From: CBDUBH01 sp965365345
Lineage (GTDB): Bacteria > Bacteroidota > Ignavibacteria > Ignavibacteriales > SURF-24
Assembly (NCBI GenBank): GCA_965365345.1
Contig: CBDUBH010000004.1
Span: forward strand, 1-64,000
Reading direction: 5' to 3'
DNA length: 64,000 nt
Shown here: piece by piece, positions 37,627 through 46,394 of the stretch
Numbering within the stretch: position 1 is the stretch's first letter
How the letters are laid out: every line of letters starts with the position of its first letter
Notes under the pieces: generated by a model
Seen by the model: only the letters and a program-made list of their open reading frames with translations
Databases searched by the model: none
What the model was told of the DNA's origin: nothing
Position numbers and translations under genes: made by a program

Positions 37627-37657
37627 AAAAAAAGCCGCTTTAATAAAGCGGCTTTTT
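37627..37657. terminator. Bidirectional rho-independent terminator
   Basis: AAAAAGCCGCTTT and AAAGCGGCTTTTT form a long stem around a four-base loop, with A and T tracts on the two sides. It lies between the convergent PII-like and zinc-ribbon genes. Confidence 0.92.
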
Positions 37658-37677
37658 CATTATATGCAAATCTGGTT

Positions 37678-37905
37678 TTAATTTAATGCGGAAGAATTTT
37701 CCTTTATCACATTAATAAACATTTTTTCATCCTCGCTTAATGAATTTGCGCGCGTAATATTTTGCTTATCAATTTTTTCACCGCAATTTGCGCAAGATGT
37801 TTTTCCTTTTTCACTTAAATATTTTGCCGGAACCTTGAAATTATAATGACAAGCAGGACATTCAACCGGAACTTTCTTACCGAAATTCAAGAATTTTTCT
37901 AACAA
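37678..37905 (-). CDS. Small zinc-ribbon protein
   Basis: The 75-residue protein has two CxxC pairs, Cys16/Cys19 (ECPACH) and Cys38/Cys41 (SCANCG), a zinc-ribbon pattern, followed by a charged helical tail. The only usable start is a TTG at 37905, because an in-frame stop lies just upstream and no ATG occurs before the first Cys pair. Function unknown; such proteins often bind nucleic acid or other proteins. It ends at a shared terminator. Confidence 0.68.
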   Translation of the reverse strand: MLEKFLNFGKKVPVECPACHYNFKVPAKYLSEKGKTSCANCGEKIDKQNITRANSLSEDEKMFINVIKENSSALN

Positions 37906-38196
37906 TTTTCTTACTCACTTTTCATTGAAATTTTCATTCTGAATTATCGACAAAATTTAAGAATAGTTTAGAAAAATAAAATATTTTTTATTCATTTAAA
38001 GTTGCAACATCAAACTCGAAATTTAAGCCGGATTACATTCAAAAATTTTCATCATCATATAAATAAAACTAAAAATCATTTAAGATGAAGATGAAATATT
38101 TACTTCATAAAAATTATCCGGCGCGATTTTTGAAAACTTTTAAAGAAACATCAAAAAATTTCGATTATAAATTGATAAGCATTATTTGGAAAAGTT

Positions 38197-40872
38197 ATGA
38201 GTAAAACTCAGGAAAATATGGATCTGGAATATTTGAAAAACCGTGTTGCGGAATTGGAACAGCAAAAATATGAATTTGAATTCCGGAGAAAATCTTTACA
38301 GGAAAGTGAAAATATTTTAAGCATAATTACGCGGACTTCATCGGCAGCAATTTTCATAATTCAAAATGAAAAAATTTCTTTTATGAATAAAGCCGCTGAA
38401 AATCTTTTTGAACTTTCTCTTGCTGAAATTCAAAATTATTCGCTTAATGATATTTTTGTTACCGAAGATCTTGATCTTGCGCAAACAGGTTTGAAAGTAG
38501 GCGATAGCGTTTTGGAAGATTCCGAAATAATAATTCAAAATAAAAATAAAATTGAAAAACTGATAAACTTAACGGCAACATCAATTTTTTATAAAGGAAA
38601 ACCGGCGCTGCTTTGCACGGGATTTGACATAAGCCGTTATAAAACTCCCGAAGATCACCGCGAAAGTGAAATATTTAATGAGATCTTTGAAGTTTTGCCG
38701 GTTGGAGTTTGGCGCTCTGATGAGTTCGGCAAAATTGTTTTTATGAATAAAGCGAATAAAGAAATTTGGGATGTTAACAGAAAAATTGAACTTCCTGAAT
38801 TAATGAAGTTGAAAAGATGGGACGCAAATACCGGGAATGAACTTCCGGTTGATGATTGGTGCATTTCCAAAGCCGTAAATAAAGGCGAAACTACAATTGA
38901 ACAGGTTCTGGATATTGAAACTTTCAAGGGAAACCGCAAAACAATTACTTCAATTGCTGCACCTTTTTTTGAAGATGGAAAAGTTGCCGGCGCAATCGGA
39001 ATTAATTACGATGTTACAGAAAAAAGACAGATCACAGAAAAGCTAAATCAAACTGCCGCAATTTTGAAATTCAGCGATAATGCGATAATCGGAATTGATC
39101 TTGATGGCAAAGTTATGAGCTGGAATTTCGGCGCTGAAAAAATTTACGGTTATAAAGAAAGTGAAATTCTGGGAAAACTTTTTTCAGTTTTAATTCCTGT
39201 TAATAATTTTAAAGAATTTTCTGACACTGTTGAAAAAGTTAAGACCGGAAGTAAAATTGAGCATTACGAGACAAAAAGAATCAGGAAAGACGGAAATATA
39301 ATTGATATATATGCAGCAGTTTCTCCGATAAAAGACCGCTTCGAAAATGTGATTGGAGTCGCTTCAATTTCGCACGATATTACAGAGCAAAAATCAGTTT
39401 CGCAATCCGTTCAGGCAAGTGAAGAAAAATTCAGAAGAATGTTTGAAGAAGGTCCGGTTGGAATCGGAATTATCAACCTGAATTTCAAATTTGAAAATGT
39501 AAATGAAAAATATTGCGAGATGGTCGGTTATTCCAAAGAGGAATTGATCACCAAAACTTTTGTTGATATAACTCATCCTGATGATGTTGATGTTGATGTT
39601 GAACTAGCAAAACAATTAAGCAGAGGGGAAATTCCTTTTTACAAAATTGAAAAAAGATATGTTAAAAAAGACGGATCAATATTCTGGATAGAACTTTCCG
39701 GTTCCGTTGTAAAAAATGAGAAAAATGAACCGCTTTTTTATATCGCAATGGTTGAAGATATTAACATCAGAAAAACAGCGCAAATTAAAATTACCGAAAG
39801 CGAAGAACGATACAGAACTTTGGCAAAGAATTTCCCAAACGGAATGGTAATGCTTTATGATCATGCAATGAATTTGATAATTGCCGAAGGATCGATCTTA
39901 AATAAAATCAAAGAAAAAACCGGAGCGCTTGAAGGAAAAAATATTTCTGAAGTTTTCCCCGAAAAATATGTTTCGATGTATAAACCGAATCTGGAAGCCG
40001 CTTTAAAAGGTGAAGAATCCAACATTTTAATGAATGCCGGCAATAAAATTTTCGATGTTCACGCGCTGCCCATAAAATCAGGCGATGGCGTTGTTATTGC
40101 CGGAATGGTTATGATTCAGGATGTAACAGTTCTTAAAGAAAATGAAAAACTTTTGGAAGAATTGAATTTAAGCAAGGATAAATTTTTCTCGATAATTGCG
40201 CACGATCTTAAAAATCCTTTCACTTCGCTTTTAGGATTTTCGGAAATTCTGCTTAGCGAAATTGATGAGCTTGAAAAATCCGATATAAAAGATCTTACAG
40301 CAACTATTTTCAAATCGGCAAAAGGGATTTACAATCTTTTGGAAAATCTTTTGCAGTGGGCAAAATTGCAATCAAACAAAGCTGAAATAAATCCGCGCTT
40401 GATAAATTTAAAAGAAATGATTTATGAAAGCGTAAGTATTTTTCAGCCGAACGCGATCAAAAAGAAAATTGAAATAAACTGTGAAATTGAAAATGATATT
40501 TATTGTTATGCAGATCAAAATATGATTGAAACTGCTGTAAGGAATTTGATCTCGAACGCAGTCAAATTTACTGAACAGGGCGGCGAAGTTAAAATAAGCA
40601 CTTTTGAAAAAGAAGATCAGACTGTTGTTGAGGTTGTTGATACCGGAAAGGGAATTTCGCCGGAAAATCTTGAAAATCTTTTCAGGATTGACAGAAATTT
40701 TTCAACTGCCGGCACAGATAAAGAAAGAGGGACCGGACTCGGATTGATTTTGTGCAAGGAATTTATTGAAAAGAACGGCGGCAAAATTTCAGTAGAAAGT
40801 GAAATTGGCAAAGGCAGCAAGTTTACATTTTCCGTACCGAAAGCAAAAAGTACAGCAGCAATTTTTGAGTAA
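38197..40872 (+). CDS. Soluble multi-PAS sensor histidine kinase
   Basis: The 891-residue cytosolic protein has a short coiled-coil start and about five PAS/PAC modules (roughly 40-155, 158-280, 285-400, 405-530 and 535-650; tails such as GINYDVTEKR, ASISHDITEQ, AMVEDINIRK). A HisKA domain follows with His669 (IIAHDLKNPFTSLLGFSEIL) and an ATPase domain with NLISNAVKFTEQGG, VVDTGKGIS and GTGLGLILCKEF. It is an orphan with no regulator gene adjacent. The PAS array again suggests sensing of cytosolic redox or ligand cues. Confidence 0.92.
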   Translation: MSKTQENMDLEYLKNRVAELEQQKYEFEFRRKSLQESENILSIITRTSSAAIFIIQNEKISFMNKAAENLFELSLAEIQNYSLNDIFVTEDLDLAQTGLKVGDSVLEDSEIIIQNKNKIEKLINLTATSIFYKGKPALLCTGFDISRYKTPEDHRESEIFNEIFEVLPVGVWRSDEFGKIVFMNKANKEIWDVNRKIELPELMKLKRWDANTGNELPVDDWCISKAVNKGETTIEQVLDIETFKGNRKTITSIAAPFFEDGKVAGAIGINYDVTEKRQITEKLNQTAAILKFSDNAIIGIDLDGKVMSWNFGAEKIYGYKESEILGKLFSVLIPVNNFKEFSDTVEKVKTGSKIEHYETKRIRKDGNIIDIYAAVSPIKDRFENVIGVASISHDITEQKSVSQSVQASEEKFRRMFEEGPVGIGIINLNFKFENVNEKYCEMVGYSKEELITKTFVDITHPDDVDVDVELAKQLSRGEIPFYKIEKRYVKKDGSIFWIELSGSVVKNEKNEPLFYIAMVEDINIRKTAQIKITESEERYRTLAKNFPNGMVMLYDHAMNLIIAEGSILNKIKEKTGALEGKNISEVFPEKYVSMYKPNLEAALKGEESNILMNAGNKIFDVHALPIKSGDGVVIAGMVMIQDVTVLKENEKLLEELNLSKDKFFSIIAHDLKNPFTSLLGFSEILLSEIDELEKSDIKDLTATIFKSAKGIYNLLENLLQWAKLQSNKAEINPRLINLKEMIYESVSIFQPNAIKKKIEINCEIENDIYCYADQNMIETAVRNLISNAVKFTEQGGEVKISTFEKEDQTVVEVVDTGKGISPENLENLFRIDRNFSTAGTDKERGTGLGLILCKEFIEKNGGKISVESEIGKGSKFTFSVPKAKSTAAIFE

Positions 40873-40907
40873 AAATTAAAAATATTGGAAAGACTTAGAA
40901 AAAAAAA

Positions 40908-40986
40908 TTGTCATTGCGATCCGTCAGAGTTGGAGAAGCAATCCCAAAGATCGCTACGGTCGAGGACTCCCTCGCGATGACAATTC
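40908..40986. repeat. TCATTGCGAG-family repeat
   Basis: A unit opens with AATTGTCATTGCGA and closes with TCGCGATGACAATT, its near-complement, enclosing AGAAGCAATCCC and AAGATCGCTACGG motifs. It is one copy of a family found throughout the gaps of this window. Confidence 0.85.
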
Positions 40987-41049
40987 ATAAACATTCATTG
41001 CGAACGGAATTAAATGGTCTAAAGCAATCTTAGAAAAAATATTATGTAG

Positions 41050-41069
41050 AGACGGGATAAATCCCGTCT
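41050..41069. repeat. AGACGGGA hairpin repeat
   Basis: AGACGGGA and TCCCGTCT enclose a four-base loop in a GTAGAGAC... context. It shares its layout with the hairpins at 26219 and 33316 but differs in stem sequence. Confidence 0.75.
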
Positions 41070-41158
41070 TTGCGTTTTAAATACAACAGGCGGGGATTTG
41101 ATAAATTTTCAAATTCGAAATTTTTAATCCAAATTTCCTTCTTCTAAATTCTTACATT

Positions 41159-41770
41159 CTAATAAAAAGTACTTACATCGCCGGCGCCTTCGCGAATAAT
41201 TTCGGGAGTTTCGCCGCTAAGATCAACAACGCTGGAAAGTGTTCCGCTTAAACTTCCGCTTGCAAGCATAAGATCAACCTGAGTGTTAAAAATTGCTTGG
41301 ATCTCCTGTGGATCGTAAAGAATTTCACCTTTTCTGTTGGTAACGCTTGTACTTATAATCGGATGTTCGAGTTCCTTAACTAAAGTTAAAGCAATTTGAT
41401 TATCCGGCACGCGAATTCCAACGGTTTGCCTTTTGCTCCACAACTTTTTCGGGACTTCCCTTGCCGCAGGAAGAATAAAAGTATAGGGTCCGGGAAGTAA
41501 TTGTTTCATCTTTTTGTATGCATAATCGGTAACTCTTGCGTATTTTGCAATATCTTTCAGATCAGAGCAGACAAAGCTCATCAACTTTGTTCCCGCATCC
41601 TGTTTGATGGCAAAAAGTCTATCCAAAGCATCTTTATTAAAAATATCGCAGCCGATTCCGTAAACTGTATCGGTCGGGTAAATTACAATGCCGCCGTTTC
41701 GCAAAGTTTCAACGGCTTTGTTTATATAACGTAATTGCGGTGTTTCCGGGTGAAGTTCAAAATATTCCAT
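41159..41770 (-). CDS. Sua5/YciO/YrdC-family protein (threonylcarbamoyl-AMP synthase-like)
   Basis: The preferred ATG at 41770 has GGAG five bases upstream and gives a 203-residue protein; an in-frame start at 41821 would add 17 residues without support. Conserved parts include GGIVIYPTDTVYGIGCD, RLFAIKQDAG, PGPYTFIL, VGIRVPD and ISTSVTNRKGE. The family makes threonylcarbamoyl-adenylate from Thr, bicarbonate and ATP for tRNA t6A37. Some YciO-type paralogues have other roles, and the length without a Sua5 C-domain does not decide between them. Confidence 0.87.
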   Translation of the reverse strand: MEYFELHPETPQLRYINKAVETLRNGGIVIYPTDTVYGIGCDIFNKDALDRLFAIKQDAGTKLMSFVCSDLKDIAKYARVTDYAYKKMKQLLPGPYTFILPAAREVPKKLWSKRQTVGIRVPDNQIALTLVKELEHPIISTSVTNRKGEILYDPQEIQAIFNTQVDLMLASGSLSGTLSSVVDLSGETPEIIREGAGDVSTFY

Positions 41771-41907
41771 ATCTGCTCCGTTTTGATTATCAACACAAAA
41801 CAATAGTTCTTGTAATAACATAAATTATAATTTGAAAAATATTTTGCAAGTAAAATCGTATTTAAGAATTTAAGAATGTAAGAAAGTAAGAATAGAAGAA
41901 ATTTAAG

Positions 41908-41943
41908 GATTGTCTGATTCCGGACTAAGCCGGAATGACAATC
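41908..41943. repeat. ATTCCGG hairpin with complementary outer arms
   Basis: GATTGTC...GACAATC arms extend the shared TGATTCCGG...CCGGAAT core. The arm sequence is different from that of the copies at 33399 and 54121, yet pairs perfectly within this copy. Confidence 0.82.
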
Positions 41944-42054
41944 TTATTTGATTTACTTTAAAATTACATTATAATTTTTTCTGTAAACGTGATATTTTCC
42001 GGCGCTGTAAATAAAGCGGTAATTAAAAATTACCGCAAATTTTATTATACAAAT

Positions 42055-42377
42055 TATTCCTTCATTCCTGCCTGTCGGCCGAAGGTATGGCTTGTCCGGA
42101 ATCTTTTTTATTTTTAAGACTGAAAAATCATTTTGACGACAATTTAATTGTCATCGCGAGCGAAGTGCAACGATCTCCAAAGATCAATTACACCGGAACA
42201 GAGATTCCTTCGTCCCTCCCGATTAAATCGGGAAATCGGGACTCGGAATGACAGTTCGAGAAAAGAGATTCCGGACCTGCCTCGACTTTCGCGAGTCAAG
42301 GCGGGCAAGCCGGAATAACATCAATTGTTTTACACCTTCCCTCTCCTGAGGCAGGAGAGGGACTAAGGGTGAGGTCT
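42055..42377. repeat. Mosaic of dispersed repeats in a 638-bp gene-free gap
   Basis: The gap between the Sua5-like and SDR genes holds ATTCC/GGAATC units (42061-42103, 42264-42317), a TCATCGCGAGCGAAG unit near 42152, CCCGATTAAATCGGG palindromes (42217-42242) and a CCCTCTCCTGAGGCAGGAGAGGG hairpin (42338-42361). No gene is seen. Confidence 0.8.
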
Positions 42378-42408
42378 TTATTATAACTCAAATGTAAATT
42401 CTAAAAAC

Positions 42409-43179
42409 TTATTTCCTATTCACAATTGTTGCCGATGCTTGCGCGCTTGGAAGTACGATCGCTTCAGCTAAATTTACATGTGCAGGACGAGATGCAATAA
42501 AAACCGCAATTTCGCCGATATCATTTCCGGTTAGCGGCTTAAATCCTTTATAAACATTTTTCGCGCGTTCTTCATCTCCGCGAAATCTTACACTGCTGAA
42601 ATTCGTTTCAACCAAACCCGGATCAATTGTACTTACGCGAACATTATCTTCAACTAAATCCATTCGTAAAGATTTTGTGATCGCATCAACCGCGTGCTTG
42701 GTTCCGCAGTAAACTCCGCCTTTGGGATAAGCTTCATGTCCTGCAATTGAGCCGATATTAATTATATGTCCGCTTTTGCGCTCAGCCATTAAAGGCGCAA
42801 CCGCACGCGTAACATAAAGCAGACCTTTAATATTTGTATCGATCATTTCTTCCCAGTTCTGAATATCATCTTCATACATTTTGCTTAAACCGCGTGCCAA
42901 TCCGGCATTATTTAGAAGCACATCAATACTTTTCCATTTTGCCGGAAGATTTTTAATTGCCGTAAAAACGTCATCTTTTTTTCTTACATCAAGTTGAAAA
43001 TAATGAACATCAACTTTAAATTCATTTTTCAATTGATCTGCAAATTCTTTTAACAATTCTTCTCTTCTTGCGCAGATCAGAATATCGGCTCCGGCTTTTG
43101 CAAATTCAATTACGCAGCCTTTTCCTATTCCCGAAGTTGCTCCGGTTACAAAAACAATTTTCCCTTTTAAAGATGTCAT
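42409..43179 (-). CDS. Short-chain dehydrogenase/reductase, YdfG-like
   Basis: The 256-residue enzyme has the classical SDR elements: TGATSGIG at 12-19 for NAD(P) binding, NNAG at 90-93, Ser144 in NIGSIAG, and Tyr157/Lys161 in YCGTK. The stretches DTNIKGLLYVTRAVAPLM, DPGLVETNFSSVRFRGD and RPAHVNLAEAIVLP match the YdfG branch, which oxidises 3-hydroxy acids such as serine or 3-hydroxypropionate or reduces malonic semialdehyde. Substrate assignment is by resemblance only. It is a single-gene unit. Confidence 0.87.
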   Translation of the reverse strand: MTSLKGKIVFVTGATSGIGKGCVIEFAKAGADILICARREELLKEFADQLKNEFKVDVHYFQLDVRKKDDVFTAIKNLPAKWKSIDVLLNNAGLARGLSKMYEDDIQNWEEMIDTNIKGLLYVTRAVAPLMAERKSGHIINIGSIAGHEAYPKGGVYCGTKHAVDAITKSLRMDLVEDNVRVSTIDPGLVETNFSSVRFRGDEERAKNVYKGFKPLTGNDIGEIAVFIASRPAHVNLAEAIVLPSAQASATIVNRK

Positions 43180-43427
43180 TTAGATCACCGTAATTTTTTA
43201 ATATATTTTGAAAATATCACTTTTATAATATTATTTTTTACCGAAAAATAAAAATTGAAATTCAGCTTAATTAATTTGAATTTACTCGGTAAATCACGGA
43301 ATTTACCCGCCAGAATTTAGCTTTTATAAACTTTAAACTTTATAAATTTTAATGATACTTTTATAAAAGCAAAAAAAAGACTAATTTTGTAATCGAAAAT
43401 TATTTTATTAATAAATGTTGGTTTATA

Positions 43428-44045
43428 ATGTTTAAAAGTTTATTACCAAAAGAAGAAAAATATTTTGATGATTTCAAAGATATGATAACTTTGGTTCAGG
43501 AAATGGGGCACATCAGCCATAAATTATTTTCCGGTGATACGGTTGATAACGGCTTGATCTTACAACTGCTTTCATTGGAAAAAAGATGCGATGAAATTAC
43601 CTCACGCGTAACAAAAAGATTGAACAAAACTTTTATCACCCCGTTTGACAGGGAAGATATTTTTGCTTTGATAAAAAAACTTGATGGAATCAGCGATATT
43701 TTACTTGCTGCTTCGGTTCGTTTGGAAACCTTCCAGATCACAGGCAGGATTGAAGGCGCATCAAAAATTACGCAGATTGTTGTTAAGCAGATTGAAGAAT
43801 TGGATAAGATTATTATTGATCTTAAACATAAAGATAAAAGATTTAACGAATGTAAAACGATTAAAGATCTTGAATCCGAAGCCGATAAAGTTTACCGCGT
43901 TTATGTAACAAAATTATTTCAGGAAGAAAAAGATCCTATCGCATTAATAAAGAAAAAAGAAATTTTAGATATACTTGAAAATGCAGCCGATAAATGCCAA
44001 TCAACTGCAAATGTTATCCTTTCAATATTTATAAAGAATTCATAA
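43428..44045 (+). CDS. DUF47-family PhoU-like regulator of phosphate transport
   Basis: The 205-residue helical protein fits the DUF47/PhoU-related family: FITPFDREDIFALIKKLDGISD is the family's conserved helix pair, and the C-terminus KKKEILDILENAADKCQSTANVI is also typical. These proteins are found next to Pit transporters and are thought to control them. The stop codon shares one base with the start of the Pit gene (TAATG), so the two are translationally coupled. Confidence 0.92.
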   Translation: MFKSLLPKEEKYFDDFKDMITLVQEMGHISHKLFSGDTVDNGLILQLLSLEKRCDEITSRVTKRLNKTFITPFDREDIFALIKKLDGISDILLAASVRLETFQITGRIEGASKITQIVVKQIEELDKIIIDLKHKDKRFNECKTIKDLESEADKVYRVYVTKLFQEEKDPIALIKKKEILDILENAADKCQSTANVILSIFIKNS

Positions 44046-45067
44046 TGGAAAATTTTATATATCCTGTTTTGATCATTTTTCTTGCACTGGTGTTCGATTT
44101 TTATAATGGAATGAACGACTCTGCAAATTCAATTGCAACGGTAGTTTCAACAAGAGTTTTAAGACCTTTTCAGGCAGTTGCTTTGGCGGCATTTTTTAAT
44201 TTTGCCGCGGCTTTTGTTTTTGGAACAACGGTTGCATCCACAATTGGAAAAGGAATTATTGATACCGGAATTATTGATTATAATGTAATTTTTTCAGCCT
44301 TAATGGGCGCAATTCTTTTGACTGCATCTGCAACGCATTTCGGGTTACCGATCAGCGTTTCGCATTCAATTATCGGATCTTTAGGTGGAGCTGCTTTAGT
44401 TAAAGCGGGAATTGCAGGAATTGTTTGGAGCAAGATCGGAACGGTTTTATTGTTCATCTTTTTAGCTCCGGTTTTGGGATTTGTAATTTCTTATCTTTTT
44501 TCAATTATTACTTTGTGGGTTGTAAGAAATATGGCTCCGCGCAAAGTTGATAAATGGTTCAGAAAGCTGCAGCTTGTTTCTGCTTCGGTTTTCAGTTTAA
44601 GTCACGGTGCAAACGATGCGCAAAAAACGATGGGAATAATTGCGATGGTTCTTGCAGTGTGGAGTTCAAACAGTGCAAGCGGATTTGCCGAAAGCAGTTT
44701 TCATGTACCGTTTTGGGTTGAATTTATAAGTTATACAACTATTGCATTCGGGACTTTGGTTGGCGGCTGGAAAGTAATTAAAACTTTAGGAATGAGAATG
44801 ACAAAGTTAAGTCCGTTTGGCGGATTCAGTGCCGAAACGGCTTCAGGTATAACAATTATCGGCGCAACAATTTTAGGAATTCCCGTAAGTACAACTCATA
44901 CAATTACCGGCGCAATTACCGGAGTTGGTTCAATAAAAGGATTTTCAGCGGTTCGCTGGGGAGTTGCAAGAAACATTGTTTGGGCTTGGGTTTTAACAAT
45001 TCCGCTTTCAGGAGTTTTTGCAGCAATAACTTATTTAATCGTTTCTACAGTTTTAAGTTGGTTCTAA
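44045..45067 (+). CDS. pit: Inorganic phosphate transporter, PiT family
   Basis: The 340-residue membrane protein starts at the ATG overlapping the DUF47 stop codon. It shows the PiT double signature: an N-terminal repeat with FDFYNGMNDSANSIATVVSTRVL and a C-terminal repeat with SLSHGANDAQKTMGI, plus GIPVSTTHTITGAITGVGS. About ten membrane helices are expected. It takes up phosphate, probably as metal phosphate with protons, or with sodium. Regulation likely comes from its DUF47 partner. A terminator follows the gene. Confidence 0.95.
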   Translation: MENFIYPVLIIFLALVFDFYNGMNDSANSIATVVSTRVLRPFQAVALAAFFNFAAAFVFGTTVASTIGKGIIDTGIIDYNVIFSALMGAILLTASATHFGLPISVSHSIIGSLGGAALVKAGIAGIVWSKIGTVLLFIFLAPVLGFVISYLFSIITLWVVRNMAPRKVDKWFRKLQLVSASVFSLSHGANDAQKTMGIIAMVLAVWSSNSASGFAESSFHVPFWVEFISYTTIAFGTLVGGWKVIKTLGMRMTKLSPFGGFSAETASGITIIGATILGIPVSTTHTITGAITGVGSIKGFSAVRWGVARNIVWAWVLTIPLSGVFAAITYLIVSTVLSWF

Positions 45068-45082
45068 CCTCAAATAAAATTT

Positions 45083-45117
45083 AAAAAAGCCGGAATTGAA
45101 AAGTTACCGGCTTTTTT
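45083..45117 (+). terminator. Terminator of the DUF47-pit operon
   Basis: AAAAAAGCCGG...CCGGCTTTTTT forms an 11-bp stem with T run, 15 bp after the pit stop codon. Confidence 0.92.
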
Positions 45118-45165
45118 ATTTCTATAAATTTCTCATGATTTGATTGAAATATTCCAATCATTCTT

Positions 45166-45366
45166 TGTCATTGCGAGAGAAGCGAAGCAATCTCTGCTTC
45201 GAAATTCCCCCCTAAAAAAGGGAGCTTGGGGGTTGTTGTGATTTCTTTCTTAATCTTAACCTGATTTTAACGTACAGAGATCGCCACAGTCGTCCCGATT
45301 TAATCGGGACTCCCTCGCGATGACAAAACAACTACAATGTCATTGCGAGCGAAGCGCGGTAATCTC
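45166..45366. repeat. Composite repeat, copy 1 (about 200 bp)
   Basis: It opens with a TGTCATTGCGAG unit, passes through an AAATTCCCCCCTAAAAAAGGG module and a unique-looking core (45232-45350), and ends in another TCATTGCGAGCGAAG unit. The core is nearly identical to 53969-54086. No gene is seen. Confidence 0.85.
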
Positions 45367-45393
45367 TTGGTAATAATGATCACATCCGCTTTG

Positions 45394-45625
45394 TCATTCT
45401 GAGTGAAGCGAAGAATCTAAAGCGGAGTTTTAAAAAAAAGATTTAGATCCTTCGCTGCGCTCAAGGATGACAAAACTTTTTTAAAAAGATTTCCGACTAA
45501 AAAGGAATGACTTCTATTTTTTATTTCGTCATTTTCCCGATTTAATCGGGATCCGGAATCTTTTCTAATTCCCACTTAAAAAGGGAACAAGTCCTGCCCG
45601 AAGAAAACAGGGGGTGTGTTTTTTT
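45394..45625. repeat. Further dispersed repeats before the HigBA module
   Basis: It contains a TCATTCTGAGTGAAGCGAAGAATC ... GATCCTTCGCTGCGCTCAAGGATGAC unit (45394-45475), a CCCGATTTAATCGGG palindrome near 45537 and an AATTCCCACTTAAAAAGGGAAC module near 45567. No gene is seen in this part of the 571-bp gap. Confidence 0.78.
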
Positions 45626-45638
45626 TCGTAATTATAAT

Positions 45639-46073
45639 TTAATCTTCCTCAATAAATAATGAAGGTGAAACATTAAATCTTTTACTAAGTTCGGTGATTT
45701 GTCTTAAATTGAGTTTTCTTTTTCCATTTAAAATTTCTGAAACAACGCCTTGACTCCCGATTTCTTTAAGATCATTTTGACTTAATCCGTGTTCCTCCAT
45801 TAGAAATTTAAGATTTCCAATAGGATCGGACTTAGGTTCGTCAAAGTTTCTGTTCTCATACTCATAAATCAAAGTACCGAGTGTGTCCAACAACAATTCC
45901 TTATCTTCATCCTTTTTATAATGTAATTCATCAATCAAATTATCAATTATCTCAATAACTTTATTATATTGATCCTCATTACGAATTGTTGAAATAATTT
46001 TAGAAACTTCCGGCCAAACCTTCATTGTCCTGTTGATCTCAATTTTTATTCTATCCTTTTTTGCTTTAAGCAT
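45639..46073 (-). CDS. higA: HigA-type antitoxin (XRE helix-turn-helix)
   Basis: The 144-residue protein has a charged helical N-terminal half and a C-terminal helix-turn-helix (about 90-140; EEHGLSQNDLKEIGSQGVVSEILNGKRKLNLRQITELSKRFNVSP). This is the HigA pattern in which the HTH is C-terminal to a helical toxin-binding part. It neutralises the HigB-like toxin encoded three bases upstream and should repress the promoter through the palindrome at 46370-46394. Confidence 0.9.
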   Translation of the reverse strand: MLKAKKDRIKIEINRTMKVWPEVSKIISTIRNEDQYNKVIEIIDNLIDELHYKKDEDKELLLDTLGTLIYEYENRNFDEPKSDPIGNLKFLMEEHGLSQNDLKEIGSQGVVSEILNGKRKLNLRQITELSKRFNVSPSLFIEED

Positions 46074-46076
46074 TTT

Positions 46077-46364
46077 TTATTCCTTCCAATTTCCTTTATC
46101 GTAATCGCTGTGAGTTAAAATTTCTCTGATGTAAATTCTTTTTGCTTTATAAACTATAAAAGCTATAAGCCTGAATTTATTACCCCCTATGTTGAAAACA
46201 GTCAAGTTGCCTACTTGATCGGCTTGGGGAAAAGTCAATTTTAACTCAGAAAAAGAATTATAATCACTTAATTTTAAAATTCTATACCATCTATCAAGCG
46301 GAGCAGTAGCTTCGCTATAGATTTTACAAAAATCAATTATTTTTTTTCTTGAAATGATATGCAT
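46077..46364 (-). CDS. higB: HigB-type mRNA interferase toxin
   Basis: The 95-residue protein matches HigB-type RelE-fold toxins: ISRKKIIDFCKIY at the N-terminus, then LDRWYRILKLSDYNSFSEL, FNIGGNKFRLIAFIVYKAKRIYIR and a final THSDYDKGNW. The stretch from FNIGGNKFR to HSDYDKG is the family core. Such toxins cut mRNA on the ribosome. The order toxin-antitoxin is usual for higBA. The gene is intact. Confidence 0.92.
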   Translation of the reverse strand: MHIISRKKIIDFCKIYSEATAPLDRWYRILKLSDYNSFSELKLTFPQADQVGNLTVFNIGGNKFRLIAFIVYKAKRIYIREILTHSDYDKGNWKE

Positions 46365-46369
46365 ATATA

Positions 46370-46394
46370 AATATATCTCAATATGAGATATATT
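46370..46394. promoter_or_regulatory. Candidate HigA operator
   Basis: A perfect 11-bp inverted repeat (AATATATCTCA, spacer ATA, then its complement) lies five bases before the higB start codon. Its position overlaps the expected promoter, as for autoregulated toxin-antitoxin operons. Confidence 0.65.
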
